Origin: Ptychodera flava
Lineage: Eukaryota > Hemichordata > Enteropneusta > Ptychoderidae
Assembly (NCBI RefSeq): GCF_041260155.1
Contig: NC_091947.1
Coordinates: 2,926,501-2,990,500 of the forward strand
Reading direction: 5' to 3'
Length of the DNA: 64,000 bases
Shown here: positions 38,501 to 49,509 of the stretch, in pieces
Position numbering within the stretch: the stretch's first letter is position 1
How the letters are laid out: each line of letters starts with the position of its first letter
Notes under the pieces: generated by a model
What the model was told of the DNA's origin: nothing
The model's database searches: none
What the model saw: the letters and a program-made list of their open reading frames with translations, nothing else
Translations under genes and position numbers: made by a program

Positions 38501-40739
38501 TGCATGATGTTTCCAGTGAACTTCTTCAAGATGTCCTCAAGAGCCTCCCTTGTAACATGACCTACATTAAACATGAAAAAAGAACAACATCACTCAGACT
38601 ACAAGCTCATGACAAATATGTTATATCAAACAAGTGTATGAAAATATAATGACAACCTTTCACGTCAAAATAAGCTTCCATGAAAGCCACAGAATAGGTA
38701 CCAGAGCTTACCTTGACTGGGGGTTTACACCATTGAAATGTCATGTAAAGGTAAAAGCTGATAAATTCTACCAAGGTTCTCTATTGATTTACCCATACCA
38801 GGGTTACGCCTTGGTACATCAATGGAGTCACAGTGCAGGACAACAGAATTTTCACTACAGTTGCCAAACCATGTATGTTCATATGATCATCTGCGAAAGG
38901 CTCTATCCTAAATTCACAGACTTGTTTGGATTCTTCAAGTCATCTTTTTGTACTTAGTCTCTTAAAAAGTGATCAGAACACTTCACATTTCAGCTTTGTA
39001 AGTTCACCAGTATAAAGCACTCTATATTGCATTTATTTATCCTTACTGTGAGGTAATTCTCCTGTAACTACACCACTGCTGTCATATGTGTTTGTTTCTT
39101 GTCCAAGACAGCCACTGCCAATGTATCTCTGGAATAAAGAAATGTCCTTATGATGGTGGCATAGAAATGTAGTTTTCAATACTGTCTGGTAGATGATACC
39201 TTCAAAAACTTGACTTTCTTACTGTTAGGCAGATAGATGTCATTACACAGGCAAATATGGCTTTCTTTTCCTTCTAGACATGCATGCAGAAGTTTTTTCA
39301 TTGTTGTATCATTAGGTAGTACTAAGCATGTGCAAGATTTGTGGTTCCTTCAGTTTCTTGGTTGACACATTGGTTTGAAATATAAAGGGTATGTACATTA
39401 ATAATGAAATGCATATACCAAAGTACAAAATTTCACACAATTTGTATGTCCATGTAAACATTATAGATGTATGGTCAGAGAAAGCCAATGTTTTGTCTAA
39501 AGAGTCATGGTAACCTGTAAGTGCATAAAACAGGGAAGTGTTACCTGGAAAGGCTACATTTGTTGTGGCTAAGGGAGGTAGATTCACTTTCATACTCATG
39601 AATTAATAAAACAGATTTGTTCATTATCAGTACTTTTGGATCAATGCTTGATATTTACCTTGTTTCCTTTCAAATACTTTCCAAGTTCCTTAGTTCCATT
39701 ACCAATGCCAATCACCAAAACCCCGGATGCATGCTTGTCCAAAGTGCCCCCGTGACCTATCTTGACCTTTGACTTCCGACCTGACCTAAATCTTTCTCCA
39801 GTGTCTGTAAAGAGGACATTGACAGGATTAGAAGATGTTTGCAAGCTTGTGAGTGCAAAACTCCCCAAGTCTCAACAAGCATAGTTACTTCGGTTGTGTT
39901 CTGGTTTTCCATTTGTTTAACTTTAATCTTTACAGTGTTTCAATTGTCAAGAACCTCTCCTTAGTTATCTGTGATATCCTAAATCTTTGGAGTATCCTAC
40001 TAAAACTAGGAAGAGGTCTCGGACCAGAGTTTCAAGGAAAAAAGGCAGTAAATTTTATCATCTTCCCAAGGTCATTCAGAGACCATTTATTAGATCTTTG
40101 AAAGGGTGTAGAAACTTAAAAAGTGCGGACTGAAAACTGACACAGCATATCTTTCTACTGGTTTTAAAAACATCCTCGTCACTGGAAATGACAGAAAATG
40201 GCAGAAAATGTATATAATTTTGACCATTCCTCCAAAGAAGTAATCGATGAATTTTCATTTTGCATGACCGTGAAACTAATTCATAGAGCTAGTATAGTCC
40301 GTGTCGTACAGTATCTGTCATGACCACAGTCAGTCAAGGACTGTGGTCATGTACTCAAACGGCGCATGATACTGAAACATCCACGAACAAACTGAGTCGT
40401 ACGATCATGCCGACCAGTCGTGTAGCGGGCTCATTAACTAACGTAGGTTCATTTGTTCATTTAACTGTGGAGTTCAAACTTTCAGCTGGAAAGAAAATGC
40501 CCATTTTACGGGTGAGCATACGAAACGTTATACATATTTATAGTGAAATGACTGACTACAGCTACAAAACTTGAATGACAGATCATTCATGTCTTATTAA
40601 ACCGGGCTTATACTCACTGACCTCTGCACAGACGCCGCTTCAGTTCTCTGATAACATCAGCTGATGTTGTGCCTGAGGGTTTTCTCACTGCAAAGAGACC
40701 GTTTAATTTGAGCAACTGGGATTCGACGGTGCCAGCCAT
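35567..40739 (-). CDS. TRUB1: TruB-family tRNA/mRNA pseudouridine synthase TRUB1
   Basis: Seven exons, 40739-40622, 39804-39659, 39128-39047, 38561-38489, 37413-37274, 36394-36338 and 35721-35567, join in phase to 256 residues. The enzyme converts uridine to pseudouridine at U55 in the tRNA T-loop and in some mRNAs. The catalytic motif is [16 protein letters not shown] with Asp62. Other family blocks are [10 protein letters not shown] followed by [14 protein letters not shown], and [15 protein letters not shown] near the end. It is shorter than human TRUB1, mainly at the N-terminus. I chose ATG 40739 for its strong context (ACCACATGG); the same frame stays open up to an ATG at 40949, so a longer form with 70 extra residues is possible. 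The gene diverges from the small membrane protein gene. Confidence 0.93.
38079..38180. repeat. Hairpin element, about 100 bp, in TRUB1 intron 4
   Basis: TGAATACATGGGTTTATGTG pairs with CACATAAAACCATGTATTCA. The pairing continues through GGAGACAATTTGCCC / GGGCAAATTGTCCCC. It resembles a minimal MITE between exons at 38489 and 37413. Confidence 0.75.
40318..40350. repeat. Short hairpin in TRUB1 intron 1
   Basis: CATGACCACAGTC pairs exactly with GACTGTGGTCATG around the loop AGTCAAG. Confidence 0.75.
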
Positions 40740-41150
40740 GTGGTAGAGTGACAACACTGTTACAAAGTGCGACATCAACAGTGCATGGTGTACATACTGA
40801 TGCAACATATGAGATGAGATGGCAACCGTCTGCTGACATATGTAGTGCATGACGGGAGGGGATCCCCGGCCTAACCTATTATTTGGTAGGTAAGGGCAGA
40901 ACAATTTTGCTGCTATGGATGATTTTGCTGATATTTGTGTTTTCTTCATTAAGTTTAGTTACATGTAACATAATCGCGTCAAATTTGTATCGTAAGCTTG
41001 ATATTTATCTGTACAGAAGACGTTGTAATGGAGGTATAAAGTAAGCTTGGCACGCTTTTGACCTCACGAAATGTTTTGGTACGTTCATGATCACGGTGGC
41101 GAATTTTTATCAGCGCCCTCAACGGGAAAGGACCTTTGCAGACCACCAAG
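40740..41150. promoter_or_regulatory. Presumed bidirectional promoter TRUB1 / small membrane protein
   Basis: Only about 410 bases separate the two divergent start codons (200 if TRUB1 starts at 40949). No intervening repeats are seen. A shared head-to-head promoter is inferred from spacing alone; I see no TATA box I would defend. Confidence 0.5.
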
Positions 41151-44100
41151 ATGGCTGAATTCGACGATAGAGAGTTCGCAGAGAAGTTTGGACATTTACC
41201 TCCTGAGCATGTGGAACTTATGTGGCACGATGCAACAAATATTTATCTCGTTGTTGCTCTTATCAGTATACTTGTTATAATTTACGTTAAAAGGTTAGTT
41301 TTTCACACCAAAGCCGTTCTTGTACTCACTCTAGTTCATTTGCTGTCCTTTGTGATTGTACTGTTACTCCACTCGTACAAATCGTCAAATGCACATGATG
41401 GGCAGATCGTCCATGTAGCCGACACGAACACGAAGTGTCTGTTACCGGCTACCCAAAAGTATTAAAGATAGTAAAGAATGAGCTACAAAATCACTGTCAG
41501 TTTTAAGTTGCAGGTAGAATAAGTCTGTGCCTTAGCAAAAAAATACTAAAAAAATAGTAGAATGTGCTGTACGTACTGTATACATGCCACACGGTCCATG
41601 GAAGTAGCTATCCCAGTGGAATTTTTTTAATGGACTTTTTTCGGAATAAGGCAACTTCTTCTGGAAGTTTGGTGCCGTAAGTCTGTAGAGGTTTTCATCC
41701 AGTGGATGTTGGTATGTGTAAGGAACTATTTCTAAGTTGGATTTACATTTTTGGGACATACTCACAGAGGATTGCATACAACTATTTTACGTTGTTTACA
41801 TTGCTCCAGAATAGGCGCCCTCAGTGACTGGGCTCGCTAATGGAAGGCACTCCCATGGGTAGCCCTACGATTATAGCGGGAGTGTCCGGCTTTAGGAGTT
41901 AGGAGGCGGTGTAGCCAAAGCCGAACACTCTCGCCATACTCGTAGGGCTATCCGGTTGGTAACCCTGCGTACGTTTGCTATGTGCTCCTGGCGTTATAGT
42001 ATATAGTACGGCTAGCTGCAAAATTGTAGCTCTACGGTGAGGCGGTCGGTGAGTTTTGGTTTTTGCGACCTCGCTCACCAGTAGAGCTACAATGCCGAAG
42101 GCCCTGAAGCATACAAAATAAGCACGCTGCACATGGCACGGCATTTTGATGTAAAATCCCATATACTGCATTTGGTCATACTGATTTATCACTTCTGAAG
42201 ATTAAAACACTATACTACACTAACCTTGTCGTGTATGGGGTTTGCTATTTGTTCAAATACGTCGATCGCGTTCCAAAAACATTTCTTGGAGACGCCATTA
42301 CCAACTTCCGGTAATGGCGGCTCCCAGAAACACGCTCAATGTTTATGGAACGCGATCGACGTGTCTGTGCTAATACCAACACCCATAAACGACAAGGTTA
42401 GTGTAGTATAGTGTTTAGTCTTCAGTAGTGATAAATCGGTACGACCAAATGCAGTAAATATGTGGGATTTTACATGAAAATGCCGCGTCATGTGTGGCGC
42501 GCTTATTTTGTATGCTACAGGGCCTTCGGCATTGTAGCTTTACTGGTGAGCGAGGTTGCAAAAACCAAAACTCACCGACCGCCTCACCTTAGAGCTACAA
42601 ATTTGCAGCTAATAGTACGGCCTGAGCACTGCTAAGGTCCATAAACAAAAACAGGCGACATGCACATGCACTCTCAATTGGAACAGCACACTAAAAGCTA
42701 CTTTTATACTGAATATTTTAGGCTGAAAGCAACTCGATTCCGATTTATGCCTACCCGAATCACTCAGCTGCTCACAAACTACAAAAAAAATTGCTCTCGT
42801 GACGCCCTAAACCGTTAGTTTTCCATTGAAGCACGGTCAAGGGCCAGTGGCCAGGCACATCTCATATGAATGTATCTAGTAGCTCTATGTTTAGGCGGAT
42901 TGTGAGTTTTGGTTTTTGCGACCTCGCTCACCAATAGAGCTACAATGCCGAAGGCCCTGTAGCGTTCAAAATAAGTGCGCCGCCCATGGTGTGGCATTTT
43001 GATGTGAAATCCCACATATTTCCTGCATTTGGTCATACGATTTATCACCATTGAAGATTAAAAAGCCCCCACTCAATTATCAGATTTATCTAATAAAAAT
43101 ATTAGTTACTTGATGCAAGATTCAATGGAAAACAAAAGAATGACAAACTGTTAATGGGCTGTTGACACATTCGCTAATGCGAGAACCTGGGATTGAGAAG
43201 GGCGCCTTTCACTATACTACACTAACCTTGTCGTTTATGGGGTTTGGTATTTGTTCAAACACATCAATCATGTTCCAAAAACATTTCTTGGCACAGCCAT
43301 TACCAACCTCCGGTAATGGTGGCTCCCAGAATTACGCTAACGCTCAAGTTGTGGGCTACAGAACTTCAGCAAATACATAGTGCCCACTTTCATAGTCTTC
43401 AGTAACTCCACTGCATCCACTGCTGTTACTAACCTCGTATCATTTAGAAGATAGCATGGCAACTGAGAGCTCTCTACAACGGGAGGTCAAGGTCAAGCCA
43501 CCCTTGATTTTTAGCAATCTATTCTTGTGTTAATAACCATAAATTAATTCATTTTCATAAAAAAGAAATGCAGATAATGCATTGTTATGTAAATGAGCCA
43601 CCTTTCTTTAGTTTTCTCCTAGCTATGGAGAACACTGCAACTTCAAAACAAACCTTGAAAATATTGTCACCTGAATTTGCTGCACTTAATGACCATGGCA
43701 GTGCAACAGATCTTTGTATACAGAATCATAACAGGACACCCAGAATAGTATTGAAAGTTGAAGCATAGAGTTACAGTGCCTACTTTTTATTTGTGACTAT
43801 CTTTGCAAGGACTATGGTTTATGATGGTAGAAAAAACATGTCCTGTGTAATGCACAAACAGATGGTCAAGTATACGCAACAGAAAACTGAATATGCTTCA
43901 TTGATACATTCATGTAGTCTGTTCTTTCTTACAGACACAGACGCAATCTGCAAAGACTACTTCCCGCCCAGCTTGTAAATATGTTCAGAACACGAGACAC
44001 TTTATACATGGATACGACAGAGAAAGATGAAGAGTTAAAGAGAGTGCGACTCAGACAACAACTTGACATGTATTACCAATGTAAGAAAAGGATAATTACC

Positions 44101-45088
44101 TTCATTCCTAAATGAAAATTTCATTTTAAATACAGGTCAGTTTTCACCCTCATATTTTCGGAAAAGTTAACTACCCTTGTATCACAATGGTTTGGCTCAA
44201 ACCTATTATTATCAGTGATGAAAATTATGAACCTGCTTACATGGAATGGGGGTGAGCAGGTGAATCCTCATTATCACATCCTGCAGGAGATTATTGTCAT
44301 TGCCATGTTGAATTCTGTATCCAGGAGACATGGCAAATGTTTGATGAACTTGCAAGTCATCCCATCTCCTTCAAGTTGAGTTCTGATTAATGTTTCATTT
44401 CCATCAGTAGTCTGAACAGAACATTAATTTTTATGTTTGAAATATGAAAATAAACACTTCCCATTGACACCATTTTGAGCATTGGACATAATATATTTTG
44501 AGGTGTCATGCATTGACAACAGAAATCCAACAAAGTATATGTGATAAAAACAGGCTTAGAGTGTCTCAAGGTTTCCACTATTTGAAAGTTCTGCTTTGCT
44601 ACCAAGGCCATTGTTAACTTTCATTTATAAAAATCTAAATTGTCAGTTTTATTTGAGATCGAAATGATGAATGCCATTGAAGTGCATTCAGAGAACAAAC
44701 TCCGACCTTGCTTGGTTAAAAGATTGTGTTGGTTCATTTTTCCGTTCATTTACATGCTTTATTGTCTACTTAGTGATTTTAATCTCCAATTTTAGCATAT
44801 TTTAAACCCTAAAACTCAATGGAAGTGTCACACTGAAAGATCAGTCACATGAGGGCGCTGTCCCAGAGCATGGAGATATTGGAAAGAGCCAGCCAGCTCT
44901 CAATCTAAGAATCATTTCAGTCTTCAAGAAGTGTAGATCCGATTCTTATTTGTAAAACCCCCATTACTGTAATTTATAACTTCCTTATCTCTGTTTTTAT
45001 TGCAGCAAGGAAATGGGAACAAAATCAGAACAAAAAGGATGTAAACACTGACAACAAACAGAGTGTAACTGTAGAAATGGAAACGTGA
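41151..45088 (+). CDS. Unidentified 123-aa single-pass membrane protein
   Basis: Three exons, 41151-41293, 43935-44080 and 45006-45088, join in phase to 123 residues. The acidic N-terminus (MAEFDDREFAEKFGHLPPEH) precedes a hydrophobic helix at about residues 31-46 (IYLVVALISILVIIYV). A basic cluster follows (KRHRRNLQR), then a charged, probably helical tail (DEELKRVRLRQQLDMYYQ) and a polar C-terminus ending VEMET. There is no cleavable signal peptide, so a type III/II-like single-pass protein of ER or another inner membrane is likely; the basic side after the helix suggests a cytosolic C-terminus. I do not recognise the family. The ATG has a good context (AAGATGG) and splice sites are consensus. 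Intron 1 is filled by palindromic elements. Confidence 0.72.
41859..41955. repeat. Hairpin next to the 599-bp palindrome
   Basis: GGTAGCCCTACGATTATAGC pairs imperfectly with GCCATACTCGTAGGGCTATCC; GGAGTGTCCGGCTTT pairs with AAAGCCGAACACTC. It lies in intron 1 of the small membrane protein gene. Confidence 0.6.
42003..42621. mobile_element. TAGCTGCA-family palindromic element, 599 bp, with 10-bp target duplication
   Basis: The element 42013-42611 has ends TAGCTGCAAAATTGTAGCTC and its near reverse complement, and is a near-complete palindrome centred near 42312 around CCATTACC...GGTAATGG. The flanks carry ATAGTACGGC on both sides (42003-42012, 42612-42621); one base may belong to the end, giving 9 bp. 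This and the end sequence fit a MULE-like non-autonomous family. The unfilled target, TGGCGTTATAGTATATAGTA, resembles the hairpin core seen in the foldback element. Confidence 0.85.
42880..43365. mobile_element. Broken second copy of the 599-bp palindromic element
   Basis: The left part (42880-43060) matches 42020-42195 and the right part (43200-43345) matches 42210-42345, including CCATTACCAACCTCCGGTAATGG. About 140 bases of unrelated AT-rich sequence separate them. The outer ends are not preserved, so this copy is older. Confidence 0.7.
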
Positions 45089-45912
45089 AATAAAGCAAAG
45101 CTTCTACTAGATCTTCTTGACTGTAAATATTTAATGAGAAAACCTACATGATGTAACCAAGCACAGTGTGTGTGCCTTCTATCCATGACAGCTATGTGGT
45201 GATGACAAACCTGCAGCTAATATTTGCATATCAATCGTTGGGAGAGACCATACTGTGCCATCTCAGGTTTCTGGTTTTTAATCGAAGTGGTGCAAGATAT
45301 TCAATTGTACAGGGAAGAGTCCTACGCATATATGATTTTTTTTTGAGTAATTCATGGATGGAGACAGGATCTTTAGCTTTCCCAATATACTCCGTCATCA
45401 ATAGTGTGTACACAGGTGTGAAAGCAAATCCACTAGCCGATGGGCAAGTAACCATTAGAGCTCATTATCCAAAGGGCTAGTAGCCATAAGAGATCACTAG
45501 CAAGTCTGAGTTCCACCACTCGACATTTTAGTTGCCAGTTGAATAATTCAAAAGTCAAAGCAAAACACTTTGCTTGGCTATAATGGCAAGTCTGTATCTT
45601 TGCGTTAGGATTTATCAATCCCTCCTAAGTATAATGTACAGAAATCTCATAGCTTCAGTTGCTGTTTTACGGCACAGTAAAATATAAACAGTATAAATTG
45701 TATAGTAAACAGAAATATGCTTTAAAGGTTGTACGCGCCTTGAAATTGAAAAACTTACACTTTTGCTGTAATTACCATGAGGAAACATTAAACTATCCCC
45801 TTTTGAAATTGAGAATGAATATCAGGGGTCATCATGCGAAAGTTTGAACAGGAGAAACAAGATCCCGAATATTTGATGATTCTTGAAATTCAAAATCGCC
45901 ACCATCCCTGTG

Positions 45913-46246
45913 TTAAAGGGACAAAGTCAGCCATTTTTCATGAATTTTGTTTGATATGAGATACTACTTATATTGTTTGACATGTTGAAAGATACTGAAT
46001 AAATGGGTGACCATGCATATATTCGACCCCGATTTTATACAAATTAAATAAAACCATCACAAAAATGAATTAATGGTCACGACCATTAATTCATTTTCGC
46101 CATGGTTTCATGTATCATGTCTAAAACTGGGGTCGAATATATGCATGGTCACCCATTCATTCAGTATCTTTTAACATGTCAAACAATATAAGTAGTATCT
46201 CGTATCAAACAAAATTCATGAAAAATGGCCGACTTTGTCCCTTTAA
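45913..46246. mobile_element. TTAA-flanked palindromic MITE, 326 bp
   Basis: The element 45917-46242 starts AGGGACAAAGTC and ends GACTTTGTCCCT, with TTAA on both sides. It is palindromic over most of its length (CCATGCATATATTCGACCCC pairs with GGGGTCGAATATATGCATGG). TTAA duplication is typical of piggyBac and Kolobok transposons; no transposase is present. Confidence 0.8.
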
Positions 46247-47447
46247 CTTCCTTGTGAAAATACAATTTTCTATTTTCACAAATGGCAGCCTGTGAAGTAT
46301 TTACATACTCAAAGAGCTTCAAAACGAACCCAAACAAATGGTAGACCAAAACTCTATTGTATCTGTTTGAGAGTCTAAATATCTCACCCTGACGTACATT
46401 GTACCTCAACTCGACAATAGTGGAGCAAGTCAGGGGAGGTATGGGAGTCCATTCTTTGGTCCTTTTCAGTCCAAAATTGGTTCATCTTAATGCTTTTCTT
46501 GCAATTGTGTTGTTGTGTTTGTAAACAAAAATACAGTGAGGATAGGCTTAAAACAGTGTTGCAAAATTATTCATGCAATATATCCTCACCGAATGAGTTT
46601 GAGCAAACGAAACTCCCTTAGTTGCTAAATAAACTCTGTGACTCATATTTCTTTTGTTAACCCCAATATCACTAACTGACAGTAAACACACCTTAAAAAA
46701 TGATCATATTTTGATTAAAAATGTTACTCAACTTTTGAAGTTAATTGCTGGTAATTTTAGGTTCGTAAGCTTACTATTAACTTACTTTTTAGGGTTTGTG
46801 TAATTTTGCTGGTTTTGCTGGCATGGGCAGTTCATAGTACATGACATGGACTCGGTGCGTGTATCCAAGGCTACCAGAAAGGTCTGTGTAGTACACATGA
46901 TCAATGATTAATCACAATACAGCTGATGACAGTCAAAAATACTTTGATACTCTTTCACCTTCATTTCATAGAGAGAAAACAAAGGATATGGAAATCTTTC
47001 ATTCTGATAATTGTATAGTATTATATTCGCATTGGTGCAATAAAGGTCAACCAATTTTCCAACACTGAGGTTGAAATTGTCTTCTTTTGTTTATCTAATG
47101 ACATCGAGAAAGTACAGTGAAAGTACAGCTCAAAGAATGTCCCATCTGCAGCTACGTCACTTTCTTGTTCATAAACATTGCCTCTTCCTAGACATTTGCG
47201 ATGAATATCGTGCATATATGTTGTGCATAGCAGGAGACCCATTATAAGGGTCCTATACGCGCAGCCAAAGACCGGACAGACACTCCCTGCAAAGAAAAAC
47301 TATATTAATGTGACGTTTGGTATTGTGGTATTGAGTAATTCAGTTTGTCATTGACTCATGATCACCAGTAACACCAATACAGACCCGAAAACCTGGGCAT
47401 ATATTTACTTTTTAACAGCAAGGAATGTAGTGAATTTTTTCCTCCCT

Positions 47448-47456
<9 letters not shown>

Positions 47457-47494
<38 letters not shown>
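47457..47494. repeat. (CT)n microsatellite
   Basis: A C-run followed by a pure CT run. Confidence 0.95.
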
Positions 47495-47497
<3 letters not shown>

Positions 47498-47769
47498 AGG
47501 AAAATCAAAACGTATTGCACGGGACGACAACTTTTAGCAGATATTTGACGCTACATTTCCACCACGCATGTAGAAAATTCTGTGGTGGCATTATCCCTCA
47601 ACGAGCGTTCGCGATGTACTCTGCTTATACAGCTGTAAAATTATTAATCAAGAGCTATGGAAAATCCATTCAATCCTTTTTTTTACTGATGAGTGTTTCA
47701 CCCTTGTGTCCGACTTGATCAATTACGTCAACTTCAACTCTCTGAAGAGCGCCCTGAACGGAGATCGTG

Positions 47770-48240
47770 AGAGAGTAAACATATATTTTGCCAAGTAGTG
47801 CAAAAAGATGACCTATCAAAAAGAAAAACATTTACCGACAAGACCTTATATTGACAAGATTGAACATACCAGAGGGTTGTAATATTCAATCGAGTAAATC
47901 TAAATCTCAAATTTTTGGGTGCAATTGTTGCAAATTTGATAGAAACAAATTATTCAAGTCCTTCACTCATCTTTTTCTCTTATACTGAATCCTTACAGTC
48001 TGAATTATTTGATTTTGCATTATTTTACGATGAGAATGTGAAAATTGCATCCTCTGTATAAATTCGAATAGGATGTAAAATTGATTTCTTAATGATTTTC
48101 CAGAACACAGTGAATTTCAATAGTCATTTTGTAAAAAATCAAGAATGGTGACACTATCTCTATCTTTATTTTTTTATTACTGTCTTATGTCTAAATTCAA
48201 AACCCATAATTCAAAAACATGACAGTACTTCATTTTTTGT
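47770..48240. repeat. Diverged copy of the poly-G-ended repeat family
   Basis: It shares ordered blocks with 55380-55830, such as TTTTGGGTG followed by AATTTGAT, then AAAATC/GATCAAG followed by GGTGAC and ATCTTTTT. It is more diverged than the copies at 54940 and 58213. Confidence 0.5.
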
Positions 48241-49509
48241 GACGGTATATCCTTGACATCAACTCTTATGCAATTATCCAAAGAATACCACCCGACCTTA
48301 TAGAATTGATAGCGGATTTCTTATTTGTGAAGATGTTGACGTCAGCGAAGAGGTGTCTAGTGGTCTCTTTAAACTCTTTAGAAGTGACAATACAACAGTC
48401 GTCGAATAGCTCAATTTTATTAAGATAGTATTTGAAATAGGTTACATTGGAATTAAAATCGTTATTTCAGTGTAGATTGTTTTCAGTTACAATATAGATT
48501 ACTTTTATAAAATGTATGTAGACTGCACAGTAAAATCACAGACTGGGTGGCCATAAATTTGCCAAAACTTTAAAATAAATGTATGCGTTTTCTGTGACAT
48601 TGCAAAGAAAAGTAGGGTCGGTTGGCAATAGTATCTTTATTCATTTTTTTCTTGTTTATTTATCCATGTATTTGTGCGCTGTGACCCAAAGAAACCCGAA
48701 GCAATCATTGACCCACGCTTTTAATCTTGGAAAAAAATGCGAGGATTACAACTAAGGTACGTCAAGCTACCTGAAAACGCGTTTGTCTTTGCCTGAAGTT
48801 CTCTTGTCAACTGCTTCTATAACTACTGTGTATGACAATGTTAGGTCCATCTGTTTATGCACTCTTCCTTCTATTGTTTTTCCGCAGTTCTGATTTTAAG
48901 GGGTCATTTGTATTTATTTTGTAGTTAATATTTGTATTACGTTTATACCCCGAATCAGCTTGCGATTGCGGTTGTCAAAATGCAAGAACCAGTCTCGGGG
49001 GAATTCTGTCATGGGAAAAAAATGACAGAAGGTAAGAAATCGACAAGTGCAAAACATTCCTTCTTCATTTGCAGACGTACACACATCATTTTCTGCTCTG
49101 TCAGAAAATACCTTGACCTGAATGGTGTAGTGAAAAGCATGCTCTGATACGATTTATAGATAAAGACATTTAAAAGCGTCAGTGACACAAAAGTCACGTC
49201 GACCATGACACAATCAAGTTTTAATTATTTCCAAACTTCAGTACTTGGCCTTGTAAAGATCCAACATTCGCTTCGTTGTTGGTTTTGTTCTATTTCATAT
49301 CACTCTCACTCTCACATCACAAAACTTGTAAGGTCTGCTTCTACCTTTTTACGCTATCCACTTCCCTTTAATAAAAAGTACCAGTAAAGGGGACGAATCA
49401 TAAATTATTTGTGTTTAACGTCATATGGCGACATTTGGACAGTTGGATAACTGACGCCTGTGTGTTTACTCAAAGTCTCTCCGCCCCACTCTCTTGGCCT
49501 TGAGTTCTT

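Larger units (their letters stand above)
45089..49509. other. Intergenic region with repeats
   Basis: Between the 3' ends of the small membrane protein gene (plus) and the acyltransferase gene (minus). It contains the TTAA MITE (45913-46246), a CT microsatellite (47457-47494) and a diverged copy of the poly-G-ended repeat (about 47770-48240). No exon recognised. Confidence 0.5.
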
